64,000 nt of DNA from Rhabditophanes sp. KR3021 (GCA_963281155.1 CAUJLY010000002.1:2418001-2482000); one strand, 5' to 3'. Positions 24,401 to 35,997 are shown, counted from the first letter of the stretch. The notes: generated by a model not told the origin, from the sequence alone. Numbers and translations: made by a program.

Positions 24401-24896
24401 AAGATGGAGTGCTGGGCTTGGAAACGCTGAGCCATTGACCAAATTCATGGCAAAGGCTTGTAATATCTTTAATTGTATCTTAATTTTTGCAATAACTTTA
24501 TAACAGCTTTTAACTGCTTTCTATTTAATTTACCCATAATCGAGAGCACTTCTGCCTGCTTTCTTAGCCAAATGTTGGGATGATTTGACAAGAATGTGGT
24601 TTCCATACCAATTAAATCCAGCAATGACAAATGTCAAGACAAAGGACATCCAAAGACCACCTAGCTTCCAGGCGTAGGGCAAGGAAAAGCAGCCTGCATT
24701 TTTAATTATTAGATGAAACAAAAAAAGTAAAAATTACCAGCATTAAACATTGACTTAGACAACGTCAACACAGCTCGATGAGGTCTAAAAGCATTATTTA
24801 ATTTTGAATTTGATAAACTTACGAAATAACATCCCCCGATCTGGCATTGGTGACTAAAGGCCTAACATCATTGACAGAAGAAGTGTCTTCAGACAT
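21473..24896 (-). CDS. SLC36-type proton/amino-acid symporter
   Basis: Seven exons (24896-24823, 24784-24738, 24693-24534, 23234-23166, 23121-22745, 22121-21683, 21641-21473) join in phase to 444 residues, the usual family size. SLC36/PAT proteins move small amino acids with protons across plasma or lysosomal membranes through 11 helices. Support: GCFSLPYAWKLGGLW at the first helix, the loop SALDYGHFAKKVCDYS typical of nematode members, VNVTILFYQLGMCSVAILFI, FEGQTMILPVENKL and NWGVLPTTMSLCSLAMTAIGFYGY. Two introns are long (623 and 1299 bp); the larger holds a decayed plus-strand ORF. The start lies 85 bp downstream of the deacetylase stop, right after a CCTTTTTAG acceptor, so the gene may be the second in an operon. 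Confidence 0.88.
23560..24300 (+). pseudogene. Decayed ORF inside transporter intron, unknown
   Basis: Within the 1299 bp third intron of the transporter, the plus strand carries coding-like stretches in shifted frames. One reads ENIQENIVGSVNNDDSDEIE...CFIERT, then a TGA, then ARFEAITTQTSFEG...QFDSAFID. The next runs from 23940 for about 118 residues (LISINVIKENEKG...HLVVKMEQPN). Composition and length exceed chance for this AT content, but stops and a frame change break it. I do not recognise a domain. It could be an old gene copy or transposon remnant. Confidence 0.35.
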
Positions 24897-24981
24897 CTTT
24901 CAACTAAAAAGGAATAGCTTTATGAGTACGTAAATATATGGCAAGTTAACACAAAATAATAATCAAAAAGATGATCAAAGT

Positions 24982-26633
24982 TTATCGAATAAAGACGCGT
25001 TTTGACAAGACAAAAGTTGCAAAGATGGAGACATTCTGATCAATTAAAATAAAGTCTGCATCGGAACCCAATTCGAACAAATCACCCCGCTTGTTAGTTT
25101 GCTTAACCATTGCAGCTGGAAAGGAAAAAATAGATTAAAAATAGAGACACGACTAAGTTTTTTATTTGGACCAAGGAGTAGACTTTAGTCAAATGTGACA
25201 TACCAGGCTTGGTTGTTGATGCTGTTAAAGCTTCACCAAGAGAACAGCCAGTTGATTCACAAACTCCACGAACACATTCCGGCATGGACGCCACACTATA
25301 ACTTCTTGTCATTAATATGTCATTAATTTAGTATCAATTTATGATTAGTTTATGATGATCAGAACATTTGATAAAATATAAGTATATGGATAGGTCTGTG
25401 TGTATGCATAGACATGGCTGTTATACAATAAACAGAAAATATATATCATCGATTGCAAATGGGGACATTGGTAAAGTAAACAAATAGATATGACTCACCT
25501 CCCAGCAGTTATATCGGAATTGTGAACGGTGGCATGGCCGTCTTTAACGTCGATTGCATGGTCTCCTAGTCTGTGAATGCCATTACCCATTCCTAGAGCT
25601 GCCATTGCATCTGTCACTAGTAAAAGACCTTTTGGATTGGTGCGATAGGCTAATCTTAAAGCAGAGACGTGTGTATGGACTCCATCAGCAATGATTCCAT
25701 AGTAAAATTGTCTACTTGGAGGCAAATTATTAGAAGTCAATAGACCTATTAGGCCAGGATCACGATGATGATACTAAAAGCAAAGAATAAAATTAGTCAC
25801 TCGGTAACTTTAGTAATTCGTCATCCACACAAACATACAGTTTTCATAGCATTAAAAAGATGAGTAACTTTAGTTGCGCCTTTAGCAAAACCAGCCTCCC
25901 CGTCTGATAAGGTTGACGATGAATGGCCAAGTGAAACTTGAATGTCATTTGAAACTAAGTATTCAATAGCTTCACCAGCACCCTTTAATTCAGGAGCTAA
26001 AGTTACAATTGAAACATTCTTTAAATTGTCGCCATAAATGGAGTGTATTTTGTGTGCAACTGAGGATCCAAAAGAATCAATCACATGTGCTTCAGAGTGG
26101 GCTCCTTTCTTAGTTCTACAAATAAAAGGACCTTCGAGATGAGCTCCGAGAATGGTGGCAATATCAGTTTTAGCATTTAAATTTATATTCTCGAATAAGG
26201 GTAATACCTCATGGTAATAATCCTTATTTGAGGTAATAATAGTTGGGCAAAAAGCAGTAACTCCATGACAGAGTAATTTATTAGCGACATACTGAACACC
26301 CTCCACGAAATTAGTCGAATCCAGTGAAGAAAAATCAACTCCAAAGCCACCTGAAAATCAAAAGATCAAAGGATGCAAATATGTACACATACCATTCAAC
26401 TGAAGATCAATGAACCCTGGCGACACCACCAGACCCTCGCAATCTACCTGAATGTCAGCTACTTTTTTTTGATCGAAAAAAACATTCAAACCGGATATGA
26501 CTTTGCCATTCAAAACCCACAAGTCATACTTAATAATAGATTCTTTTTTTAGAATAAAACAATTCGTAAATTGGATCAACTTGTCCTTATTAGGGTGGCT
26601 CAAATACTCATCTTTGTATGAAATTTTCAACAT
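24982..26633 (-). CDS. amdhd2: N-acetylglucosamine-6-phosphate deacetylase
   Basis: Five exons (26633-26393, 26350-25839, 25773-25499, 25295-25204, 25115-24982) join in phase to 417 residues; human AMDHD2 has 409. The enzyme hydrolyses GlcNAc-6-phosphate to GlcN-6-phosphate and acetate, feeding back into hexosamine metabolism. Amidohydrolase landmarks: [16 protein letters not shown], metal Glu in [10 protein letters not shown], metal His in VSLGHSSS and in THLFNAM, substrate loop [15 protein letters not shown], and the catalytic Asp in [27 protein letters not shown] matches the C-terminal helix of the fold. It is the upstream partner of the SLC36-like gene in a close tandem. Confidence 0.94.
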
Positions 26634-26954
26634 CTTAATGAGTAATATGAAATTGCTAAGATGATTACCGCTCCATTGATTTTATTCACTTCTTATTTTA
26701 AGCCTTCCTTTTATTATCCAGTTTCTTGATAAGCTTTTTCTTTACGATGAGTTGATAAGCCATCTTTCTCGTAGTGACTTTTTCCTGATAAACGTTTATT
26801 TTTGTAATGAGTTTTGTTGATCAGATTACATTATATTACTTTTCTTTAATTAGATTGTTTGGTACGAAATCAGGCCTAATTACGGATGTAAATAAACAAA
26901 ATTGGAGATTGTATCATACAATAAACAAAGCAAAAAAGTTGGTACTGATATATT
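26634..26954. other. Intergenic region upstream of deacetylase
   Basis: 5' flank of the deacetylase gene (minus strand). Variants of GATAAGCTTTTTCTTTACGATGAG recur two or three times between 26700 and 26820. No gene is seen. Confidence 0.45.
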
Positions 26955-27230
26955 AATACGTTGGTTAAAACAATACACACACTTATTATTTATATACTTG
27001 ATTTAAAACAATCTATAAATATGTGAATTTTTTTAATCAAGTAAAGAAATTCACAAATAAATTATTTTCATTACTTGATTTATAAAAATTCACAAACAAA
27101 TTATTTTCATAACTTGATTAAAACAATCCACAAATAAATTATTTTCTTACTTTGGTTGAATACATAAATACATGTACTTTTTTACTTGGGTTAAAACAAT
27201 ACATAAATAAATGTACTTCTTACTTGATTT
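26955..27230. repeat. Degenerate ~38 bp tandem repeat
   Basis: About six imperfect copies of a unit reading roughly TTACTTGATTTAAAACAAT-CACAAATAAATTATTTTC, with starts near 26995, 27071, 27110, 27147 and 27182. Copies differ by substitutions and small indels. It lies just upstream of the Twist-like gene. Confidence 0.7.
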
Positions 27231-27426
27231 GAGGAGGAGTTGATATGCCTAATATACTAACTATAAATTACCAATTATCTATGATTTGGACAAATATCCT
27301 GCCAAGGGGTGTGCTGCTAAGTTAAAGTTTGTCTTAAGAATGACATTAACTTTTAGTTAGTTAACGTGTGTGTGTATCCGTTTCTTATTTCCTCATAATC
27401 TTATTTTTTGTAACAATAAAAAGGTT

Positions 27427-28173
27427 ATGGTTGCTCATAAGCGAAATATTATTTGCCGCAAGAAAGGTCAGACCGAAGAAGATGCTCAGATTCAGAGATC
27501 TTCTGCCAATTCCCGTGAGCGCCAGAGAACGAAGGTCAGAGATCTATTAACTTGTTAGTACTTTTTATTTTTACAGGAACTTAATGACGCTTTCACCTTG
27601 CTAAGGAAAAGAATTCCAACAATGCCTTCGGACAAAATGTCCAAAATTCACACTCTCAAGGTAGCCACCGAATATATTTACTTCCTAAACTTAATAACCA
27701 AAGAACCAAGCCTCGAAAATAGCAGAGAGGTCCCGTCCTTCGAGATGTTTCAAAATGAGAATGGTGAAGTTAATTTTCAAGCTGCCTTTAACATGTGGAG
27801 GAGCGATGTTCACAGCTTGGCCACAGGCAGTGTCTCCTCAACATATGGATCAAAAGAAAAGGAAGGATGTTATAGTTCGGATGATGAGGATGGAATTGAG
27901 AATAATAATGATGGCAACCAAAATAATAACAATCTACATGATTCTACTAATGCCATTGCTGCTTATCAAGGTTGGAGTCAAGCTGCGTGGAAAGAACAAC
28001 TGGAAGCTACGTATTCAAAAAGGCCTGATAATAGAGTCTGGTATCAGGACCCTTCTGTTTCAAAAGATGTTCCTTCTCATACATATAATCATCTCCTACC
28101 AAACACCTCGCTATTGTCATATGGAATGATAGATCCAAATTTACAACCATTTTCTCACCCCAACAACCATTGA
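27427..28173 (+). CDS. hlh-8: Twist-family bHLH transcription factor
   Basis: Exons 27427-27534 and 27577-28173 (42 bp intron) encode 234 residues. The basic region SANSRERQRTK and helices ELNDAFTLLRKRIPTMPSDKMSKIHTLKVATEYIYFLN are diagnostic of Twist (vertebrate RERQRTQSLNEAF...IPTLPSDKLSKIQTLKLA). The intron splits the domain exactly between basic region and helix 1. Twist/HLH-8 forms dimers with E/Daughterless and patterns the non-striated mesoderm in nematodes. No WR motif is seen; the C-terminal half is an Asn/Asp-rich, probably disordered segment. The ATG at 27427 is the first in frame, and an earlier exon cannot be excluded. Confidence 0.87.
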
Positions 28174-28764
28174 CAGACCCCAAAACTTTTAACCACTTTT
28201 TATGGTCCTCGAAAAAGAGAGAATTTTATGTTAAAGGCCGACAAAGGGCAAAAGTTGCATTTACAGCAGCATAAAAAATCAACTCTATAAAGGCTTTAGC
28301 GCTACTTCTTGATCCAATATCTTTTTTTGTGTCCTCATTTATTATCCGTTACCGTAGGATCTATGTGTATTGCCTAAAAGCTATATAATAAAATTTATTA
28401 ATTGCCTTCTATTTATTTATTTGAAAGAATAATATTATCCACCGTAAATAAGAAGGAAAGTAGAGCTTTTTAGAAAATGTAATTGTTTACATAAAACCCG
28501 CACTAATGATCATCTCTTTTGCCACATATTGGATCCAGATGTTGAATTTAAAAAAAGGGATCCCTCATTCATTACATATAGGTTATTTATGAGTAACTTT
28601 ATAGACATTTAGATCATATTTTAGAACATAGTTTAAGAAGGGTATTTATATACATTAGAGAGGTGTAAAATTCACAAATCGGGATTTGAATTCAAATTTT
28701 ATGGCATGAAATTTGATATGGGTTATATAAACTGATACAAACCTTTAGTCATTTAAAGTTATTT
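28174..28764. other. Intergenic region
   Basis: 3' flank of the Twist-like gene and 5' flank of the next plus-strand gene. AATAAA-like signals occur near 28387. No gene is seen. Confidence 0.5.
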
Positions 28765-29605
28765 ATGCTGTGGTTGCGGTTGTTGTTTATGGCTGGTATT
28801 GTTCTGGCCAAGGAAGATGAATGTTCGAGTCTAAATTTGCCCCGTCTTTTCAACAAAAATACCTCTCTTTCATGTTTCCTGGACAAAGGAATAGGTGAAA
28901 GGATGATATAAGATGCAACATTAAAATTAAATAAGGATTCAATTATACTAAGTTGTGTTAATCAATCAAACCCCAACACCCTATGGTTTCATTTAACGGA
29001 AGATGACAAGTTAATGTTGGTAAAAGAACCTTTTTAAACAAATACAAATTGGTAAGCCACTTAAAATACATTTTTTACAACTCATTAATAACAACATTTT
29101 TTGGTTGTAGGAATTTGTAAATAATAAGAGCAGTCGAGTCATAAAGTACCCTTTTAACATGTTTAAAAAGTTTCCCTTATTAATGTGTTTCCAAGGAAGC
29201 GGACCTAATTTTGATAGATTGAAAAAGTTTTGGAAGGAGACATTTGTACCCGCTTTAAACGACGAACAGCTTTTTTCTGAACACATTAAGGAACAAAGTA
29301 TCAAGTATTTGTTGAATGTATCATACTTTTTGAACGTCGAACTTGACAATCCAGGGCAAAAAATATCTAATACTACTAATAGCAACGAAACGCACCATCA
29401 AAAACACTATGATACCAAACCGGCACCAAGGATAGTAAAAATGTCCCTTTTTGTACTCCTACCAATTTTTATCATCGTCTACACAACCATTCTCATCTAC
29501 ACACAAATTCAAAACTACCGAAAAGACACTACATTTAAAAAGAGAACCTTATTAACCACAAGTCATCACTCGTCAACTGATTCACTGATGTCTGAAATAT
29601 CGTAA
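28765..29605 (+). CDS. One-pass membrane protein with in-frame stop
   Basis: Signal peptide (MLWLRLLFMAGIVLA) then a Cys-containing segment. A TAA at 28909-28911 interrupts the frame, which then continues without shift (DATLKLNKDS...CVNQSNPNTLWFHL). A 91 bp intron (29020-29110) joins it in phase to 29111-29605, with a transmembrane helix (SLFVLLPIFIIVYTTILIYT) and a short cytoplasmic tail. Including the stop, the frame covers 250 codons. The stop lies inside an 18 bp GT...AG stretch (28895-28912) whose removal would keep the frame. Options are a true stop (short secreted form or broken gene), an exceptional micro-intron, or a sequence error. Family unknown. Confidence 0.5.
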
Positions 29606-29792
29606 CAAAATAATATTTACATAACCTTCTTTTTTGATAACCATAAAAATGATAATAACTAAACATTATTCAATAAACTTTTCTCCAATCGACTTTCGCT
29701 CTTTTTCGTTTAAGTAAAATGTTTTAATGTGTTTAAATCGTCTTATTTTTTTACACGTATCAATTTGTTATATCTGTTAAATTTTAGAGATT

Positions 29793-30479
29793 ATGTCAAG
29801 CCTAAAAGCCCTTATCTGTCCATCTATTTTAAATGCTAATTTAGCAAATTTGGGTTCAGAATGTAGGAAATTGTTAGTTGCTGGAGCCGATTATCTTCAT
29901 CTCGATGTTATGGATGGCCATTTTGTGCCTAATTTGTCCTTTGGCCATCCCGTCGTTCAATGTCTCAGAGACGATTTGGGCAAAGAACCTTTCTTGGATG
30001 TTCATTTAATGGTTTCCGAACCAGAAAACTGGGTAGAACCAATGGCTAAGGCTGGTGCTAATCAATTTGTCTTTCATCTGGAGGCATTTAATCATGAGAA
30101 AGGAGTTTTTGAGTTGATTAGCAAGATCAAGGCACTAGGAATGAAGTGTGGTATTGCTCTTAAACCAAAGACAAAACTTGATGATGTGTTAAAGTATTGC
30201 TCCCAACTTGATATGGTTCTAATTATGACAGTTGAACCTGGTTTTGGCGGACAAAAGTTCATGAACGACATGATGCCAAAAGTCACAACTCTGAGAGGCC
30301 TCTACCCATCTCTAAATATTCAAGTTGACGGCGGAATCACCATTGATAATGTTCATATTTGTGCTGATGCAGGGGCAAATTTAATCGTGTCCGGGACTGG
30401 TATTGTCAAAGCTGGTGATCAAAGTAAAGTTATCAGTGACATGAAGACAATCGTTGCCTCTGCCATTAATAAGCAATAA
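29793..30479 (+). CDS. rpe: Ribulose-5-phosphate 3-epimerase
   Basis: Intronless, 228 residues, the same length as human RPE. It interconverts ribulose-5-phosphate and xylulose-5-phosphate in the pentose phosphate pathway through a TIM barrel with a divalent metal. Metal ligands are visible: His36 and Asp38 in [15 protein letters not shown], His71 in DVHLMV and Asp179 in IQVDGGI. The phosphate loop is GFGGQKF plus [18 protein letters not shown] is the family N-terminus. An ATTTTAG acceptor lies five bases before the ATG, consistent with trans-splicing; the preceding gene ends 187 bp upstream. Confidence 0.97.
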   Translation: MSSLKALICPSILNANLANLGSECRKLLVAGADYLHLDVMDGHFVPNLSFGHPVVQCLRDDLGKEPFLDVHLMVSEPENWVEPMAKAGANQFVFHLEAFNHEKGVFELISKIKALGMKCGIALKPKTKLDDVLKYCSQLDMVLIMTVEPGFGGQKFMNDMMPKVTTLRGLYPSLNIQVDGGITIDNVHICADAGANLIVSGTGIVKAGDQSKVISDMKTIVASAINKQ

Positions 30480-30705
30480 ATGCTTTTACTACATACTTAC
30501 TTGTACTACCTTGTGTGTCACTTAGTTTTTTAATAAATTCTTTCGCATCAACCACCACCTTCTAATCACTATACCCTAGTCATTATTCCAATTTTTCTTG
30601 TAACGACACTTGAAAGTAAACAAGCAAGGCTAAGGGCTAGCTCAAAACACATTTATTACTTCCGATCTTTTATTGTGCATTGATTTTCTAAATTGGCAGG
30701 CCAGT

Positions 30706-31336
30706 ATGACTATCTTCAAATTCAGTTTCTTTAACAACAGGTTGTTTGGTTGCTACTAACACGCTATAACTCTATATTGGTGTTACCTTGTTGTGCCTTT
30801 TATTATCAGTTCTATTACTAGTCGTGTTTGTAATATCTAACAAAAAGACATTTTTTTTAAAATAATTAGTTTATTATTTCCTTTTAGTCTACTTGCAAAT
30901 TTCTTGTCAAAATTTTTCAGTAAGCCATTAGTAAAGGTTACTGAGCCATCACACATAACAAAAACAACTGCACCAACAACTGCACCCGTAATTGCACCTC
31001 GAGACAACATGACCTTACAAAGCGTAGCCAAAATGTCAAGCAGCAGTGCTTTGTTAATGCAAGCTGCCAAAAGAGTGCCCATGATCAAATTCGTAGGAAA
31101 AAGAAGTCCCCTAAAGTACAATCCAGACAAGTTTTCTTTCACTCCCTTGCCAACAAACAGTCAAATTACTAAGAATTCACCATCCAGCAACAGTAGTTCT
31201 ACCTTTGTTCTTCCCTCCAACTTCCGGCGCCAGCCAATTTCACAAGAAGAATGTGAAATGATAAATGCAAGTTTTCCAATAATCGTTTATCTCGTAACCA
31301 TGACAACTTTCTTTTTAGAATGGAGGAGTCTTGTAA
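30706..31336 (+). CDS. kgd4: KGD4/MRPS36-like 2-oxoglutarate dehydrogenase subunit
   Basis: Exons 30706-30740, 30888-31266 and 31319-31336 give 143 residues. KGD4 (formerly MRPS36) tethers the E3 subunit to the mitochondrial 2-oxoglutarate dehydrogenase complex. The C-terminus LPSNFRRQPISQEECEMINNGGVL matches the family motif (LPxKYRRKLVSQEEMEFIxxGG), and RVPMIKFVGKRS matches the HTPLIRFPDRR stretch. That ending requires an intron with a GC donor (GCAAGT) and TTTTTAG acceptor; reading through it, or using GT four bases later, gives a non-conserved tail instead. The first exon MTIFKFSFFNNS... is short and basic-free, so its assignment is less sure. Confidence 0.72.
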
Positions 31337-31525
31337 AGCATTGTTTGGCAACAAAAGAAAAATACGTTTATATTAGACTTTCATAGGTCCTTTATATAGA
31401 GTTAATAAATGATTTAGGATATTTTATTTGTTTTTGATATTTTGTTTGTTACTAACAATATTCGATATCTTTATTCTATGCCTAACATCTTTTCTTATCG
31501 AGATACATAATTTAGGGCATGAAAA

Positions 31526-34500
31526 ATGAATATGCTATTCTATGACTACTATGAACGAAATGGGGAAAAAAACGGTAACGTCGAGTCTATGTCAGCTGAA
31601 GACTTGGCGAATGCCTTTATCTTGTTAGTGGAACACATTCACACGGATGGCAACGAGGACGAGGAATTAAATATAGCAAAATTAATTGAAGGCGCTTTTT
31701 CGATGGAATTGGAAAAGCAATCTTCTTCGTACACTTTCTTGACGGCTGCTAATTACAAGGGTCCAAAGATACCTACCAAGTTCAAGAAAGCTCATTTTGC
31801 CAAGAATATTCCAGCACGACGATCTCAATCTTCCGATGAGGAAAGAAAACCAAGTTCAAGGACGATCTCAAGAGCCAAATCTATTGTTACACCCACATCT
31901 TCCTCCTCTTTATCCTCGACATTGCCACCTCGTCCACATACGAGTGTATCTCAAACTAAGTCCAAGGAAAAGAGTAAAAAGATGAGTCAAGATGACATTC
32001 TAACCAAAGTATTAAAGGCAATCCAAAAAGCCAAGGTTGAATTGTCTGTAACGTTGTTGTGCAAGCTTCTCAAGGGATATACGTACTATTGCAAACCAAA
32101 ACTTCATACGTCTCGACTTAAGAGATTCGCTAAACTAGATGCCGCACATCCATTGCTGTTTGCGTTAAAGAATCGCTTGTCCGATTACAAGGCACCTTCA
32201 CTCACCAAAATTTCAGCTGTAGATTCTTTGTCTATGCTAATTTTCTACATTTGCTCGAAGGATGGAAAATTAGGAATGAAGAGTAGGTTGTCTGGTATTT
32301 TGCCATCTTTTGGAAAAGCTTTAGTCGGTGTAGATTGCCTTCATGTCACCCTCAACTTGGTTGTTTTGATTTGCAAGATATTGAAGTCACGTAAGTTGAT
32401 ATGTCTCAAATAATATTTGCTTAATATTATCTGATTTAATTTTTATCTTTATATATTTTTTATCATTTAGCCAGAAATTCACAACAAGTTGGACGTGAGA
32501 ACCATTTTATAGATGATATGATGCGATCACTGAGACATGTCTATGATCATTCGCCTTCAGCACTCGATCCGCAATTAGAAAATGCAAAGATTGCCCGGTT
32601 CCTTGAAATTATTTATATCTTATCAAAAAATCGTAAGTAATCGTTACACAAAATAGTTGTAATTGACGGCTGAGGCAAAACAACACCATTTCATTTAATT
32701 ATTAATCGGTAATCATCTAGCTGATCTCTTTACATAAGAGCATTAATCATCTATCCTTATTATAACTACAATATTAATTATTGTCTTTTGAATAACTAAA
32801 GCGATAATGATTTGGAAAGGTTAAAAAGTGATGTTTTAAATGATTAATATCTCGAATTAATATTCTTATTCTTAATGATCTAAAACTAATACTTGTAATT
32901 ATCTTAGGTCGCAACAAAAATCAGTTCGTCGACATAGGATGTATCCAAATAACCAAAGATTTGTTCGAAAAATACTTTAAAAAACAACTGGACGATGTTA
33001 AAGGAAACACGTTATTACTTCAAATAGTTTACCAGGAAATTTGTTTATTGTTAGTGGCCACAATTCGTATCTTTGCCAAGACACGTGAGTTTTATTACCT
33101 TTATATTAATTGATGATAGTTGGTTGAGATAACAGACCACTCTAGCAAATTCAATTTTATCTTATTTTTATTTACTTTTACAGGTAAAAGCAAAGACATC
33201 CTGAATGAGCTTAATATACTCAGTATGTGTGAAAGAGTATTAACTGAAATCGACTTGCAATTATTAAAAATTAATGACGTTGACGAGTCTAAAATTTTGA
33301 CTACTCTTCAAGTAAGTCTAACATGTAACATCTTTTAAAATTGTGTTTAGGATTCTCTGTCAGCTTTGTGTATGAGATGTCTTCCAAACAAACAATTTCC
33401 ACTCAGGTCCGACACACCTCCACCTCTTAAGTTTGACTTACCTGAGCATTCAGAGGCTCTACCACCACCGATGAGAAGTCAGCGTTCTTCTTCCGTTGCT
33501 TTAAATCATTTAGAACGGACTCCATCGTCTGCTAATCACATCATTTCCCCACCTGTCTCTGATTCAAGAGCAAAGAGACGTTCCAAAGCTATTTCTGAAT
33601 GTCAAAGCTATTCTGTGAAGCGAGATCCCGCGATATTAAGTGTTTATGGAAGGGATACCGAGAACGACTTTCACGACGAAAGCAATGATTCGTTTTCCTT
33701 CAATGTGACTGCTGAAAGTGACTCGGATGATGACCATGTCGATGAAGAGGATGAAGGCTTGATTTTGTCTGTGGAACCTACTTCTTTCAATGGATCGTCT
33801 ATGGAGGAAATGTTGCCTTCAGATTTTGATGATGAGTCACCTGCAGATGAGAAAGTACCTGAACAAAAGCACAAAGTTGGAACTAAAACGAATTCCCACA
33901 AAGGCAAAGGCTCCAAAAATGACTGTAAGGAAAAATGTGATGATGAATCTCAACTTAAATGCTCACTTCAAACGTATGCCGAGTTAAAGACGAACTACTC
34001 AAAGTATTTCAAAGAATTTGGTACGGACAATAAAGCCAACCCAGAGATTGTAAAGAAGGGTATGCTATATAGTAAACAAATTGAAGATTCCTGTCACAAA
34101 ACTAATTCAGTGGCCAAATTCGTCAAAATAGCTTATCCCGAATATTTTGACCCAGACGTCTTACACCATAGAGATGAAAATTTGCTCTCAAATAGAGATG
34201 CCATGAAACAAATGATTAGAAAAACTCTCAAAGATCACAATTGTGAATCTCTTCCCAACAAAGAAGCAGACAAAACGTTCCCTAGATTAGTGTACGATCT
34301 TGACTACCTAATCCAAAACGATACAAAATCTCATCGCTTAACAAACACAGACCTCCACGACATCGCCTATCCCCCAACCAAAAAGACAAACAACTTAACC
34401 TTTGAGAGTAGATTTGAAAGTGGAAACTTAAGAAAAGCCTACCAAATGAATGATGACTATTATCAATTTATAATTTCTCCGGATATCAATCAAAAGTCAC

Positions 34501-35691
34501 AACATTATCAATGGTTTTACTTTCATGTGGCTAATATGGAGCCAAAAAAGGAGTATGTGTTTGAGATCATTAATTGTTTAAAGTCAACGTCGATGTTTTC
34601 CCATGGGATGCAACCAGTATTTTTTTCAGTCAAGGATAGTGCAAATGGAAAGGGTGGTTGGAGAAGATGTGGCTATAATGTATCTTACTATAGAAATCTG
34701 TACACTTCCTCAGTCAAGGAAAATGAAAGTGGAGAAGCAAGCACAACTAAGTAAGTGGGCTTAATTTTTGATTTAGTAATAATTTTGTAGATTCTTCTAC
34801 TCCATCCGCTTTTCAATTAAATTCGACCATCCAAATGATATTTGTTACTTGGCTTATCATTTCCCCTACACTTATTCGTATCTCCAGTGTACATTAGAAC
34901 GATGGTTGTCTGGAAAGAGTGAGAATGTATTCTTTAGACAAGATGTATTTGCGCAAACACTTTCCTCGAATGCTCTGCCTTTGCTTACTATTTCCGCGGA
35001 ACCAATGGATGCGACTAGGGAAGTGGTTATTTTCTCAGCGCGTGTTCATCCCGGAGAAAGTAACTCTTCGTGGATAATGCATGGATTGATTAAGTTTCTG
35101 ATGGATGGTGGGTCTGTTAAGGCCAATGAGTTGAGACAAAGGTTTATCTTTAAGATTATCCCAATGCTCAATCCGGATGGAGTAATCAACGGAAGTCACA
35201 GATGCTCACTAAGTGGAAATGATTTGAATAGGACTTGGGATGCTCCTTCTAAAATCTTGCACCCTGAAACTTACAACTCAAAGGGATTGATGCAATACTG
35301 TACAGATGTTTTGGAAAGAATGCCCTTTGTATTTGTAGATTTACACGGACACTCGAGAAAATCAAACGTTTTCGTATTTGGAAATAACCCCGAAGAGTCT
35401 TGGTTGCAAAACGATTCTTCCCGACCAAAAGATCAATTTATGCTTTTGCCAGAAATTTTGGAAATGACTGCCCCCGCATTCAGCATCAAAGACTCCAAAT
35501 TCAATATCTGCAAGAGCAAAGAAAGCTCAGCTCGTATTGCCATCTGGAGACAACTTAAGATTGAAAGATCGTACACAATGGAATCTACTTATTGTGGCTT
35601 TGACAGCAAGAAATACAAAGGAAAGCAAATTAATATTGGACATCTGACTGAGATGGGATCTAAGTTGTGCTTGTCTTTATTATTGCTTTAA
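31526..35691 (+). CDS. ccpp-1: Cytosolic carboxypeptidase 1 (tubulin deglutamylase)
   Basis: Six exons (31526-32390, 32471-32632, 32908-33084, 33184-33311, 33351-34750, 34791-35691) join in phase to 1210 residues; human CCP1/AGTPBP1 has about 1226. CCPs trim polyglutamate side chains from tubulin in cilia and neurons. An alpha-helical ARM-like N-terminal half (KSPRNSQQVGREN...) precedes an acidic, disordered middle. The CCP N-domain follows (FESRFESGNLRKAYQ...FIISPDIN...YQWFYFHVANM). The M14 peptidase core holds zinc ligands His~997/Glu~1000 in RVHPGESNSSW and a His in FVDLHGHSRKSN, substrate Asn-Arg in GNDLNRTW, and the catalytic Glu in YTMESTYCG. All catalytic residues are present. A TTTAG acceptor lies near the start. 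Confidence 0.93.
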
Positions 35692-35997
35692 AAATAATCA
35701 AAAATAAGTATTTAATTTTAAACTTTCAATTAATAAATGTATTTTTATAGTACGAAATGATGTTATTTTAATAATTAAGAGAGTGCTGGATTCCTTTAGT
35801 TTAAATTAAGAAATAATTAGATTTTTGAACTTTCTTTATTTACCAGACTGGCAATCAATACTTAAAAACAAAGTGAAATGGGATCTAGTAGACTTAAATA
35901 TTTATTATATGTGTTTTTGTAATTATAGTTTTGACAAGATAGCCGTAAAATAAAAATAAAATAAATGAAGATACTCATAATTTAAACGTTTCAACAG
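35692..35997. other. Intergenic region
   Basis: 3' flank of the carboxypeptidase gene (AATAAA near 35732). It ends in a TTTCAACAG acceptor-like site that leads into the WDR1-like fragment. No other element is seen. Confidence 0.5.

Noticed and set aside
27368..27558. Two overlapping frames across the first Twist exon
   Set aside because: They begin at GTG or run in the wrong frame; only the frame from ATG 27427 reads the basic region.
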